From NCBI GenBank assembly GCA_040768845.1, contig JAXGME010000008.1:1-64000 (forward strand): a stretch of 64,000 nt of DNA, written 5' to 3'. This DNA is from JAEZHK01 sp040768845 (GTDB lineage Bacteria > Bacillota > Clostridia > Christensenellales > Aristaeellaceae). The notes below the pieces were generated by a model. That model saw only the letters and a list, made by a program, of their open reading frames with translations, was not told the origin of the DNA and made no database searches. This document shows positions 1-8,631 of this stretch, in pieces (within the stretch, counting starts at the first letter, position 1; every line of letters starts with the position of its first letter). Both the position numbers and the translations under genes were made by a program.

Positions 1-581
1 ACACAAGCATGCAGATAGACCTTGCCAACCCCTTTGAGACTACCTACGAACATCGTGTCCTGGCACAGGAGTTCGCCCGGGCGAGATGACTCTACATGCC
101 GCTCCTTGAAACAGGGGTTGTACTTCTCAATCTTGGACACCTGCTCAGCCGTCAGTTCAATACCCGTTTCCAGATGGCGTTCCTCAACCTTGAGCCAACG
201 ATCGTAAACGCTGGCCGTGTCATTTCGGATCAGGATTTTCTGAACCGTGGGAGAACTCACCGAGACACCCTGTAGCTTCAGGAAGTCAGACAGCTTCACA
301 CAGCCCCAGGACGGGTGAGCCAGGCTGCATTTCACAATGGCCGCCTCGGTTTCCGGCGTTGTCTGATTCGGCTGCGATTTTGGGATGGGCGGCATATCCT
401 TCAGCCCATCCAGACCGTGCGTCTGGAACCGCCGCTTCCACTCGTAGAAGCTTGTCCGGTCCATGCCGCCCCGGCGGCATGCCTCCGAGATGTTCCCCAG
501 CGTCTCGGCCATCTCCAGAACGCTCAACCGCTGTCGGGCCACCTTTACTGTAGCGTCCTTTTCCACGATTTTTCCTGCCAT
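1..581 (-). CDS. IS481-family transposase, N-terminal part (partial at window edge)
   Basis: About 193 residues are visible before the frame leaves the window. The protein opens with MAGKIVEKDATVKVARQRL and has an N-terminal helix-turn-helix segment (LGNISEACRRGGMDRTSFYEW, about residues 31-51) like that of IS481/IS3-type transposases. A second winged-helix-like region follows (PSWGCVKLSDFLKLQGVSVS), then the start of the rve/DDE core: the aspartate in ELLCQDTMFVGS is probably the first catalytic residue. The ATG at 581 follows a strong GGAGGAG ribosome binding site. The gene catalyses movement of its own element and is inserted into the 3' end of the IS256-type gene. Assignment to IS481 rather than a neighbouring IS3-like clade is from the domain order. 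Confidence 0.75.
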   Translation of the reverse strand, partial: MAGKIVEKDATVKVARQRLSVLEMAETLGNISEACRRGGMDRTSFYEWKRRFQTHGLDGLKDMPPIPKSQPNQTTPETEAAIVKCSLAHPSWGCVKLSDFLKLQGVSVSSPTVQKILIRNDTASVYDRWLKVEERHLETGIELTAEQVSKIEKYNPCFKERHVESSRPGELLCQDTMFVGSLKGVGKVYLHAC

Positions 582-645
582 AGCGATCTCCTCCAATCAT
601 CAGTTTATCATATCCTCCTGATGTTAGACAAGACTGCTAGTCGTA
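1..645 (-). mobile_element. IS481-like insertion sequence, right part only (runs off the window)
   Basis: The element carries the transposase gene listed separately and continues beyond base 1. Its inner end is placed near 630-647, where the reading frame of the neighbouring IS256-type transposase stops resembling its family and changes to unrelated sequence. A TGT-type end is visible on the minus strand (TGTACGACTAG from about 647, or TGTCTAACATC from 630), as is usual for IS481 relatives. The insertion removed the 3' end of the IS256-like gene. The other terminus and any target duplication lie outside the window, so the exact boundary is uncertain. Confidence 0.6.
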
Positions 646-1741
646 CAGATTTGGACTTAGTCACCTTGCGGAGCTGCCGGTTGAAGCCTTCAATGGCGTT
701 GGTGGTGTAGATCAGCCGACGCACCTCCTGCGGATACTTGAAGTAGGTGCTCAGATTGGCCCAATTCTCCCGCCAGGAGCGTGAAATCCGGGGGTATTTC
801 TTGTCCCAGCGCGCCGCGAAAGCATCCAGAGCATCCAAGGCGGACGCCTCATCCACGGCGGCGTAGACGGCCTTCAGATCGGCCATGAGCGCCTTCAAGT
901 CCTTGTAAGAAACATATTTGCTTGAATTGCGTAGTTGGTGGATGATGCAGTTCTGGATCTCCGTTTTCGGATACACCGCCTCAATCGCCGCAGAAAACCC
1001 GGTCAGGTTGTCCGTACAGGCGATGAAAATGTCCTCCACGCCCCGGTTTTTCAGGCTATTAAGCACCGTCCCCCAGAACTTCGCGCTCTCATTTTCGCCG
1101 ACCCACATGCCCAGAACGTCTTTCCTGCCGTCCAGATCTATGCCAATGGCGATATAGACGGCTTTTTTCACGATCTGTCCTTCGCTTCGCACGTGGTAGT
1201 GGATGGCATCCAGAAACACCACCGCATAGATGCTCGAAAGCGGCCGCTGCTGCCACTCCTTAGCGATGGGCAGGATTTTGTCGGTGATGCGGCTGACGGT
1301 CGTGTCAGAGATCTCCACACCGTAGATATCCCGAATGTGCGCCTCAATGTCTCCCGTGCTCATCCCCTCGGCATACATGGACAGGATCTTTTCCTCGATG
1401 TCCTGGCTGATGCTGGTCTGGTTCTTCTTCAGCACCTGCTGCTCAAATTCACCCTTGCGGTCTCGGGGTACGGCCACCGCCACATCCTCGAAGCTGGTGC
1501 GCAGCGTCTTGCTGCTGTGCCCATTGCGGCTGTTGTCGGTATCTTTGTTGCGGTAGTCGTATTTACTGTACCCTAGTTCTTCATCCAACTCCGCATCCAG
1601 ACCGTTCTCCAGAAATTCCGCAATGGTTTCCTTGAGCAGATCCTGAATGTCCTCCATGCTGCTAATATTGCCCGCTTGCAAAAGCTCACGGATCTTTGCC
1701 CGACGCTCCTGTTCTTCCGGACTTCGATTCTTCCTTCCCAT
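608..1741 (-). pseudogene. IS256 (Mutator) family transposase, C-terminally truncated
   Basis: The protein has the full IS256-type catalytic core: the first aspartate in AVVFLDAIHYHVR, the second in IACTDNLTGFSAAI, and the glutamate in TTNAIEGFNRQLRK. The family's usual C-terminus follows RKVTKSKSV with an FPT-type segment. Here the frame turns into unrelated residues (RLAVLSNIRRI) supplied by the IS481-like element, so about 20-40 residues are missing. ATG 1741 is preferred over 1756 because GGAGGG lies 8 nt upstream of it. All three acidic residues remain, but with the distal inverted repeat gone the element should not move on its own. Confidence 0.85.
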
Positions 1742-1812
1742 TTGTAAACCCTCCATCTTTGTGCTTCTATTCTACACCGCAATGGACGTTTACACAAAAT
1801 TTGGGATGGTCT
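646..1812 (-). mobile_element. IS256-like insertion sequence, 3' end lost
   Basis: The element contains an IS256-family transposase. Its transposase-proximal end lies near 1808-1812, just outside a likely terminal repeat region (minus strand CATCCCAAATTTTGTG). Beyond this, sequence of a membrane sensor gene begins. The distal end was removed by the IS481-like insertion near 645, so the element is probably immobile and no target duplication can be read. Confidence 0.65.
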
Positions 1813-1941
1813 CCCGCTCATGGCCTTTTGGTTCAGGTAGCCGTCGCTGTACAGCAGGATGATCACGAAGGATATCACGAGGATGACCGAGAACGTGGCG
1901 ATCAGCTTGAACAGGAACAGTTTCCGAACCGCGCGCCACAT
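1813..1941 (-). pseudogene. N-terminal fragment of a membrane sensor (probably YesM-type histidine kinase)
   Basis: From ATG 1941 about 42 residues are native: basic residues (MWRAVRKLF) followed by one hydrophobic membrane segment (FKLIATFSVILVISFVIILLYS), then the frame runs into the IS256-like end. This charge-plus-single-helix start is typical of YesM-like sensor kinases and related membrane sensors. It lies head to head with a sugar-permease remnant at 2123, the arrangement used by LplB/LplC transporters with their own two-component pair. Only the N-terminus survives, so the exact family is an inference; a ribosome binding site (GGGGGG at -8) is visible. Confidence 0.4.
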
Positions 1942-2075
1942 TCTCAATCCCCCCTTTTTGTTCCCTTGTCTTTTATTGCAGCACAGCAATATGGCCCGTT
2001 CAACCGGCGCAGGCGCGTGCATATGTCCCTCGGAACGGAAAGTGCAATATCCGCACAAAGCTATAAAAATTACCG

Positions 2076-2104
2076 TTGATCCGAGTTTTTTTAGCCTTTA
2101 TACT
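2076..2104 (+). promoter_or_regulatory. SigA-type promoter of the interrupted permease gene
   Basis: TTGATC (2076-2081) and TATACT (2099-2104) are separated by 17 bp, a good housekeeping promoter match. It points into the permease remnant that starts around 2123. With the gene broken, transcription would run into the IS5-like transposase. Confidence 0.55.
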
Positions 2105-2122
2105 AAAAACAGACATGGGTTG

Positions 2123-2325
2123 ATGTGCGGTATGGATGGTACGGGCGGGTTTCGCAAATCGGCAAGGCGCCGGTTTGGAAAAGATTACCGGCTGTTTTGG
2201 ATGGCGTTGCCTTTTGCGCTGTTCATCGTGGCCTTCTATATATGCGCAGCTCTTTGGTTGGGTCTATGCGTTTACAGACTACAAGCCGGCCAAGGGCATG
2301 CTGGACCAGACCTACGTCGGTTTCA
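2123..2325 (+). pseudogene. LplB-type sugar ABC permease, N-terminal remnant, frameshifted and IS-interrupted
   Basis: The first frame gives FGKDYRLFWMALPFALFIVAFYI, the usual start and first membrane helix of LplB-like permeases. Near 2240 the frame shifts by +1 and continues as QLFGWVYAFTDYKPAKGML, the conserved loop that follows that helix in the same family (compare YKFTPLYGILMAFKDY in the intact copy at 44.7-45.7 kb). The IS5-like element follows directly. The gene therefore carries two lesions. The start codon is uncertain (ATG 2123 or 2132; neither has a strong binding site). Confidence 0.5.
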
Positions 2326-3810
2326 GCGCAAAAAACCGTGCACAGGAGACGCCCCCATGTACCGCAAACGCAACCGGGAACAGGTCAGCCCGGACGATTT
2401 CATCCCTCCGTTTGGCAGCAAGCTGCTGGCGGACAACCGTTGGGTCAAACTGGCGCGGGTGATCCCGTGGGATCGGATCGAGGACCGATATGCCAGGCGG
2501 TTTGGGAAGTGCGGAAACGTGGCGATCCCGTTGCGCGTGGCGTTGGGTGCGCTGATCATCAAGGAGAAATGCGGCTTCACCGACGAGGAAACCGTCCAGA
2601 ACATCAGCGAAAACAACGACATGCAATCCTTCGTCGGATACACGGAGTTCCGGTCCGGGCAGCCCTTCGCGCCCTCGCTGATGGTGGAGTTTCGCAGGCG
2701 CATCGACATGGCGGAGATCCAGAAGATCATCGATGAGATGGACGAAGAGAACCGGAAGAACGACCCGCCGCCCGAAGACGGCGGCAACCGCGGGACCCTG
2801 ATGATCGACGCGACCTGCGCGCCGGCGGACATCCGATATCCCACGGATCTCGGGCTGCTTGGCGAAGGGCGGGAGAAACTGGAGGCCATCGTCGACGCCC
2901 TGTGGGGCGCGTTGGAAGACAAGCGGGGCGTCAAGCCGCGAGCCTGCCGCCAGAAAGCCCGACAAACCTTTCTGTGCGTGGAAAAGCAACGAAAGCACCG
3001 TACCAAAACCTTGCGTAAAGCCATCGGGCGACAGCTGCGCTTCCTTCGCCGCGATCTGGGCATCATCGCCCATCTTCACGACCAGGGCGCTTCCCTGGAG
3101 TGCCTGACCGGCAAGCAAATGCATGATCTGCTCGTCATCTCGGAAGTGTACCGCCAGCAGCAGGAGATGTACATCAACCGGACGCACAGGACGGAGGCGC
3201 GCATCGTCAGCATCGCACAGCCGCACATCCGGCCGATCGTGCGGGGGAAGGCCTCCGCCGAGGTGGAGTTCGGCGCGAAGATCGCGGTCAGCCGGGTGAA
3301 CGATTGCTTTCGGATCGAGACGCTGGATTGGAACAACTTCAACGAGGGGACGGAGCTGATCACGGCGATTGAGCGGTACCGGGCGCGGTACGGGGTCTAT
3401 CCCCAAGCCGTGCTGGCGGACGAGCTGTATCGCAACCGCGTAAACCTTGCCTTCTGCAAAGCACATGGCATTCGGCTCTCCGGACCGCCTCTGGGCCGGC
3501 CGGGGCCGGCGGCCAAAGAAGATCGGCAGGTCGCCCGGTCGGACAGCGCCGAGCGCAACGGAATCGAGAGCCCGTTCGGCATTGGGAAACGGCGCTACGG
3601 TCTTAGCAGAATCATGGCCAAACTGCGCGAAACGGCGGAGTCTGTGATTGCCATGCAGTTTCTGCTCCTGAACCTGGATTGCAGGGTACGCACGCTTGTT
3701 TTACGCCTTTTGCGCCGGATGCAAAACGCTTGGGATACGCTCTCCCGGCGGTGGAAATTGGATGGCATGGAGAGAGTTTGTCATTGTTGAGGAAGCCCTA
3801 ATTAATAGTA
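2326..3810 (+). mobile_element. IS5-like insertion sequence (approximate limits)
   Basis: The element holds one intact transposase gene and sits inside the permease remnant. I could not recognise convincing terminal inverted repeats, so the limits are set from where the permease frame ends and where unrelated AT-rich DNA begins after the transposase stop. Confidence 0.5.
2357..3790 (+). CDS. IS5-superfamily transposase (DUF772 plus DDE domain), intact
   Basis: A 477-residue transposase. The N-terminal region (about 20-120, VIPWDRIEDRYARRF ... NDMQSFVGYTEF) is the DUF772-like domain found before the DDE core. D151 in LMIDATCAPADIRYPTD is the likely first catalytic residue, the aspartate in AVLADELYRNR the second, and the glutamate in NGIESPFGIGKRRYGLSRIMAK the third. 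The start ATG 2357 has AGGAG about 7 nt upstream. The gene is uninterrupted, so the element may be active. It disrupts the permease gene next to it. Confidence 0.8.
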   Translation: MYRKRNREQVSPDDFIPPFGSKLLADNRWVKLARVIPWDRIEDRYARRFGKCGNVAIPLRVALGALIIKEKCGFTDEETVQNISENNDMQSFVGYTEFRSGQPFAPSLMVEFRRRIDMAEIQKIIDEMDEENRKNDPPPEDGGNRGTLMIDATCAPADIRYPTDLGLLGEGREKLEAIVDALWGALEDKRGVKPRACRQKARQTFLCVEKQRKHRTKTLRKAIGRQLRFLRRDLGIIAHLHDQGASLECLTGKQMHDLLVISEVYRQQQEMYINRTHRTEARIVSIAQPHIRPIVRGKASAEVEFGAKIAVSRVNDCFRIETLDWNNFNEGTELITAIERYRARYGVYPQAVLADELYRNRVNLAFCKAHGIRLSGPPLGRPGPAAKEDRQVARSDSAERNGIESPFGIGKRRYGLSRIMAKLRETAESVIAMQFLLLNLDCRVRTLVLRLLRRMQNAWDTLSRRWKLDGMERVCHC

Positions 3811-3881
3811 TTATACCAGAAATCTCACGCAAATCAACCAAACGGCAGTACTTATGGTAAATAACAATACCAAAACCGAAT

Positions 3882-3980
3882 CTACTTCCCGCCGGATCGC
3901 GCAGAAACGATATGAATACAGGTCGGGCACGTGCCCCGGCGCATGCCCATCATCATACAAGCGTCCTTGCAGAATCCCAT
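3882..3980 (-). CDS. Small Cys-rich ORF of 32 residues, unknown
   Basis: The frame encodes a 32-residue peptide starting MGFCKDACMMMGMRRGTC, with four cysteines in a CxxxC ... CxxC arrangement. A good ribosome binding site (AAGGGAGA) lies 6 nt or more before the ATG. I do not recognise a family. It lies between an IS element and the CRISPR locus with no clear partner gene, so it could equally be a chance ORF or the remains of a metal-binding protein. Confidence 0.25.
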   Translation of the reverse strand: MGFCKDACMMMGMRRGTCPTCIHIVSARSGGK

Positions 3981-4180
3981 CGCGCGTTCTCCCTTGCCTT
4001 TGATGGGACTCAGAATACACGAGATTGCCTATCATTTAAATAGGAAAACAATGTTTATCTGCGAGAATTGACAAAAGAAGCGAACGCCTCCCGGACTCGT
4101 CCGCCCTCTTATATAGACTATCCCCCATGCATTGCCCATCGCGTCGGAGCGCAATACCGGTCCGCTTCATCCGCGGGATG
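3981..4180. other. Intergenic stretch with no recognised feature
   Basis: This AT-rich to mixed stretch lies between the small Cys-rich frame and the SARP remnant. Short frames exist on both strands but none has a plausible start with family-like sequence. I see no tRNA, terminator or repeat in it. Confidence 0.4.
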
Positions 4181-4822
4181 TCATTCCTCCGTCTGATCCG
4201 GCCAGATTCCCCGGATCGCGCCCGGCAATTCCTCGTCATACCGCAGCCGGAGCACGCCTTTGAGCCAGGCGCAGTGGCGGACCATTTTCTTGCGCATGCC
4301 GTCCGCCTCGAGAACCGCCAGGTAGCGCCGCTGCGCGTCCTCGTTCGCGGGATTGAGCAGGGCCAGGTGCGACAGGGACTTCCTACGCGCGGGCCGATTC
4401 TCGGGAAGCGCGTATTCCGAAATCACTTTCTCGAGCGCGGCGGACAGTCCCTGGCGCAGCGCTTCTTCTTTGGCGATGCTCCACAGGTATCCGTTCTGGG
4501 GGAGAAGTCCCTTTGCCAGATCCGCGCAGGCCTCCATCACGGGCGGATGGGTTTCCCGCCTGCGCGCGTCGAAAGCGGCGAGAGCTGCCTGCGCAGCGAT
4601 GTAGTCGCACTGGACGCCGCTGAGGAACAGCCCATACCGGGCCCCCGCGTAGTTCAGGCTCGCCCGCTCCCCGCAGGGGGACAGTATGCTGCGGATTCTG
4701 CACACCGAGGTCTGCAATATGGGCAGGGCCCTGGCGCGCTCATATTCCGGCCACAGGTTTTCGAGCAGGTAGTCCTTGTGCAGGTAGGCGTGCTCGTCCT
4801 CGTGCATCATGATGTACACGCG
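4181..4822 (-). pseudogene. SARP/BTAD-type transcriptional regulator, 5' end lost at the CRISPR array
   Basis: About 213 residues of a regulator C-terminus are present. They begin with the end of a winged-helix DNA-binding domain (VYIMMHEDEHAYLHKDYLL then ENLWPEYERARALPILQTSV). A helical BTAD-like region follows (CDYIAAQAALAAF ... RRKSLSHLALLNPANEDAQRRYLAVL). In such regulators a receiver or longer N-terminal segment would precede this; here the frame runs directly into the last CRISPR repeat. The array therefore replaced or was joined to the missing 5' part. No start codon with a binding site remains, so the gene is presumably dead. Confidence 0.6.
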
Positions 4823-7297
4823 CGGTTCATCCCCGCACGTGTGGGGCAGGCTGGTGCGCTGGGAACAGGCGATGGATAAGACCCGGTTCATCCCCACGCG
4901 TGTGGGGCAGGCTTTTGAGTTTGCACCGATGGGTGCATTTATGGGCGGTTCATCCCCACGCGTGTGGGGCAGGCCCATGCTCCGCCTGAATGGCGCGAAG
5001 CGCATCCGGTTCATCCCCACGCGTGTGGGGCAGGCCCATGCTCCGCCTGAATGGCGCGAAGCGCATCCGGTTCATCCCCACGCGTGTGGGGCAGGCGGTG
5101 GATCGGTCGGGTCAAATGTCACAATCACCGGTTCATCCCCACGCGTGTGGGGCAGGCGGTATACTGCCGGACGGAGGTGATACCGTGGACGGTTCATCCC
5201 CACGCGTGTGGGGCAGGCGCGCCCGTTTTTGCCCAAAAATTATTCGTCAACGGTTCATCCCCACGCGTGTGGGGCAGGCACCATACCGACGGTAATCTAC
5301 TGGGGCGCATTCGGTTCATCCCCACGCGTGTGGGGCAGGCGCGGCGGAGGCCATGAGACACGCAGGCGTAGAAGGTTCATCCCCACGCGTGTGGGGCAGG
5401 CCGCCTAGCCCTGTGTGGTGCTTACTCCCACCCCGGTTCATCCCCACGCGTGTGGGGCAGGCCGCTGAATGCGCGGTTGCGTCATGGGCTTATCCGGTTC
5501 ATCCCCACGCGTGTGGGGCAGGCGGCTATCGTGTGCGTCAGGCCCATCTCAATGGCGGTTCATCCCCACGCGTGTGGGGCAGGCGGGTTGGTGAGTGCGG
5601 TGACGGCAAGATAAACCGGTTCATCCCCACGCGTGTGGGGCAGGCTTCTTGTACAGATCAGCGGGGTTCATGGCGAGCGGTTCATCCCCACGCGTGTGGG
5701 GCAGGCGTCGCCCTCGTAATACTGTTGATCGCGACCGCCGGTTCATCCCCACGCGTGTGGGGCAGGCTGTCGCGCAAGCTCTTTCTCATAGAAATTCTCC
5801 GGTTCATCCCCACGCGTGTGGGGCGGGCCGTTCGCTCGCCCAGCGCATAGACCCTCCCGGCGGTTCATCCCCACGCGTGTGGGGCAGGCGAGTGCTTGTA
5901 CCATGACTGGGTGCTTACCTCCGGTTCATCCCCACGCGTGTGGGGCAGGCAGCCGTGGCGATTTTTCCGCATCCTCGGCGGACGGTTCATCCCCACGCGT
6001 GTGGGGCAACGGGCTTATGGGATAGATCAAATTCTTCCCCGTCCGCGGTTCATCCCCACGCGTGTGGGGCAGGCTGTTGACCTCAACCGCCTGACCGGCG
6101 TCAAACCGGTTCATCCCCACGCGTGTGGGGCAGGCTCTGTCAGGGGGATGTGAAGGGGCGTAGCGCGCGGTTCATCCCCACGCGTGTGGGGCGGGCGGAA
6201 AGTTCCGTCAGAAGTCTTGTAATACCCGCGGTTCATCCCCACGCGTGTGGGGCAGGCAAGCTTCTTACCCAGCCCGCCAAAAGATGTGCCGGTTCATCCC
6301 CACGCGTGTGGGGCAGGCCGTGACAACTCCGTCGCTGTGGGACAGTGTTACGGTTCATCCCCACGCGTGTGGGGCAGGCGATCAGGTCGCCGTTGAGATC
6401 AACAATATCATCGGTTCATCCCCACGCGTGTGGGGCAGGCAACATTTCGGCGGTTTTCATGGTGTGATCCTCCGGTTCATCCCCACGCGTGTGGGGCAGG
6501 CGCGGCCCTGGTAGCAGCCCCGTAGGGGTTGCCCGGTTCATCCCCACGCGTGTGGGGCAGGCAAGATTTGTCCGACCGTGAAGCCTCTCAAAAAACGGTT
6601 CATCCCCACGCGTGTGGGGCAGGCGGGTGTTTGCGTGCCACGTCAAAGATAGAATTCGGTTCATCCCCACGCGTGTGGGGCAGGCGTACACGCGGTGATC
6701 CGGAGGTACTTCCTGCCGGGTTCATCCCCACGCGTGTGGGGCAGGCATTCCGCAGGGGAGCCGCGGCCAGACATTCAGCGGTTCATCCCCACGCGTGTGG
6801 GGCAGGCGTAGACAGATCAAAAATGTTCTTTCCTGTCCGCGGTTCATCCCCACGCGTGTGGGGCAGGCCTTTCAAACGCCGTCGCCGCGCCGAACGCTTC
6901 CGGTTCATCCCCACGCGTGTGGGGCGGGCGATGCAAAGAAGGCGAGCGAAGGTGTAAACAACGGTTCATCCCCACGCGTGTGGGGCAGGCGGAAAACCCG
7001 AACTGCGGCTCAACGGACAGGGCCGGTTCCTCCCCACGCGTGTGGGGCAGGCGGAAAACCCGAACTGCGGCTCAACGGACAGGGCCGGTTCATCCCCACG
7101 CGTGTGGGGCAGGCTCTTCCCTGATATGGCAAGATACGAATCTTGCCGGTTCATCCCCACGCGTGTGGGGCAGGCATCGACGTTCCCGGAGATTCCGGAA
7201 ACTTTCCCGGTTCATCCCCACGCGTGTGGGGCAGGCGCCGGGCATGTGCTGCGCTCCGTGCATCTGCGCGGTTCATCCCCACGCGTGTGGGGCAGGC
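4823..7297 (-). CRISPR. Type I-E CRISPR array, 41 repeats and 40 spacers, read on the minus strand
   Basis: I count 41 copies of a 29-bp repeat at 61-63 bp spacing. On the minus strand the repeat has a 6-bp stem (CCCCAC/GTGGGG, loop ACGC) and ends GGGGATGAACCG, the classic I-E form whose last 8 nt become the crRNA 5' handle. The leader end is at 7297, next to cas2: repeats there are perfect. The last copy (4823-4851) is degenerate (GCACGT in place of ACGCGT), as expected of a trailer end. Spacers are mostly 32 nt. Two repeat-spacer units are duplicated (4975-5067 and 6991-7085). A few repeats vary (5373 and 6718 first base, 5983 3' side, 7024 one loop-side base; CGGGC for CAGGC at three copies). 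Only 26 nt separate the first repeat from the cas2 stop, so the array is probably co-transcribed with the cas operon. Confidence 0.98.
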
Positions 7298-7323
7298 ACT
7301 TCCCTAACAAAACGGCAACGATT

Positions 7324-7626
7324 CTAGCAGGAACCAGTCGGCCCCTCTTTCTCCGCCACGGTTCGAATGAAATACAACCCTTCCAAATCCACAACACTCC
7401 TGCGAGGTTCGCGGCACATCTCAATCGCAAAACCCTGTTCCGTCTGCGCTGAATAGATCATGAGTGCGGCGCCCGCATCAGAAGCTCCCGTTACTTTTCC
7501 CCACAATTTATCGCGCACAACCGCGGATGCATTCCCGACAAAGGTTCCGGCCTTCACTTCCAGCATCCATTTGGTCAATTCACCGCGAAGTCCAGGAGGC
7601 GCATTCTCCAACACAATGACAATCAT
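7324..7626 (-). CDS. cas2: CRISPR-associated endoribonuclease/integrase subunit Cas2e
   Basis: A 100-residue protein starting MIVIVLENAPPGLRGELTKW and continuing LEVKAGTFVGNASA, the diagnostic start of type I-E Cas2. It is the structural partner of Cas1 in the spacer-integration complex. ATG 7626 overlaps the cas1 stop by 4 nt (ATGA), so the two are translationally coupled. The length fits the family (about 95-100). The stop codon lies 26 nt before the first repeat, so the sequence needed for leader recognition must overlap the 3' end of this gene or be unusually short. Confidence 0.95.
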   Translation of the reverse strand: MIVIVLENAPPGLRGELTKWMLEVKAGTFVGNASAVVRDKLWGKVTGASDAGAALMIYSAQTEQGFAIEMCREPRRSVVDLEGLYFIRTVAEKEGPTGSC

Positions 7627-8540
7627 GTCTGATCTGCGTAGTTGATTCCGCCGTCCACGCTTCCGGCCGTATCCCAAAGATCCCCAGGCAATTCCATGTT
7701 CGCGTCCCGATCCCCTTCTTCACAATCAAAGAGGCGTGAAAGATCAACCGCAATCCGCTTCAGAATCCGCCGCTCCCGAAAAATCCTGCGGCATATTTTG
7801 CGCACATGTCTGTCCAGCGGATCTGTCCGCGGCGTGGACACCGCTTCAAACGCAGCAGGAATTGTTGTCTCCAGCTTATACAAATCCGCAACATCATAGG
7901 TGAAGGACATCATTTTCCCCGTATGAATAAATCCAAGCCCAGGCGAATACCCCAGCGAGACAATTGCGGCGTTGCAAAGCCCGTACAGGCAAACGTTGGC
8001 GGCGGACAGGGCCCGGTTCAGATCGTCCGCCGCATCCCAGTCCTCCAGCTTGTACACGCGGCCGTTCCACTTCACATGGTACCTTTTCGCAAACAATCGG
8101 TACGCCTCGCGCATGCGTACACCTTCGATCCCCCGCATTTGCTGAAGCGTCATTCCGTCGGCGCTCATTCCGCTGAACCGGAGGGCGTACATCCCGCGCA
8201 CAACCCGCATGTGCTTTTCCGGATCCGCCATGTACTCCGCCTGCCGCATAAGATTCCCCGCAGAGCGCGTCTCTCCCATTCCATATGCGTAAAAGCGCAT
8301 GGCACCTTCTCCGCACCAGATGGCCATACATCCGCTTTCCGCAATCACCCGAATGGCAGGTTGGGTAACGGAGACGCCAGGTCCCAGAAGAAGCACCGTC
8401 AGAGACGAGATGGGAACCGGAATGCGCTCCAAATCCCTTAAAATCACAATCGCGTTCTCGTCCCGTTCGAGAATCGCCTTTTCGATGTAAAGATAGCTCA
8501 GGCTGTCCCGAAGCCGCGGCAACTCATTGAGATCCCGCAT
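7623..8540 (-). CDS. cas1: CRISPR integrase Cas1 (type I-E)
   Basis: A 305-residue Cas1 of the I-E branch: N-terminal beta domain (RDLNELPRLRDSLSYLYIEKA ... LLLGPGVSVTQPAIRVIAESGC) followed by the alpha-helical catalytic domain (residues about 90-290, including the LCNAAIVSLGYSPGLGFIHTGK region around the conserved metal-binding histidine). It cuts and joins new spacers together with Cas2. The start codon follows GGGAGGAAGGAGG, which is itself the 3' part of a degenerate CRISPR-like repeat. It forms the adaptation half of the operon and is separated from cas6e by about 140 nt carrying repeat-like hairpins. Confidence 0.96.
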   Translation of the reverse strand: MRDLNELPRLRDSLSYLYIEKAILERDENAIVILRDLERIPVPISSLTVLLLGPGVSVTQPAIRVIAESGCMAIWCGEGAMRFYAYGMGETRSAGNLMRQAEYMADPEKHMRVVRGMYALRFSGMSADGMTLQQMRGIEGVRMREAYRLFAKRYHVKWNGRVYKLEDWDAADDLNRALSAANVCLYGLCNAAIVSLGYSPGLGFIHTGKMMSFTYDVADLYKLETTIPAAFEAVSTPRTDPLDRHVRKICRRIFRERRILKRIAVDLSRLFDCEEGDRDANMELPGDLWDTAGSVDGGINYADQT

Positions 8541-8571
8541 GGCGCCTCCTTCCTCCCTGCTTGCGTGGGGA
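8541..8571 (-). repeat. Degenerate CRISPR-like repeat forming the cas1 ribosome binding site
   Basis: On the minus strand this reads GTCCCCACGCAAGCAGGG followed by AGGAAGGAGG. The 5' stem strand resembles the array repeat, while the 3' strand and handle have drifted to a Shine-Dalgarno sequence for cas1. It lies 60 bp from the next such copy (8602-8631), the unit length of a repeat plus spacer, so it looks like the worn-down end of a mini-array. Confidence 0.5.
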
Positions 8572-8601
8572 CATCGTCTTATTTGCTTCCGCTGCCACCA
8601 T

Positions 8602-8631
8602 GCGGCGCCTTCCTCCCCACTTGTGTGGGGA
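8602..8631 (-). repeat. Degenerate CRISPR-like repeat between cas6e and cas1
   Basis: The minus strand has exactly the array stem (CCCCAC/GTGGGG) with loop ACAA, followed by AGGAAGGC rather than the ATGAACCG handle. It closes the short pseudo-spacer of the upstream pseudo-repeat at 8655-8678. It could serve as a second Cas6e-recognised hairpin in the cas mRNA, although the altered handle suggests cleavage may be weaker. Confidence 0.6.

Noticed and set aside
2312..3466. Minus-strand frame of 384 residues across the IS5 transposase
   Set aside because: Antisense shadow; the plus-strand transposase has complete DDE residues.
4809..7327. Many overlapping open frames with repeated SSPRVWGR / FIPTRVGQA / HPHACGAG peptides
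   Set aside because: They are translations of the CRISPR repeats in different frames.
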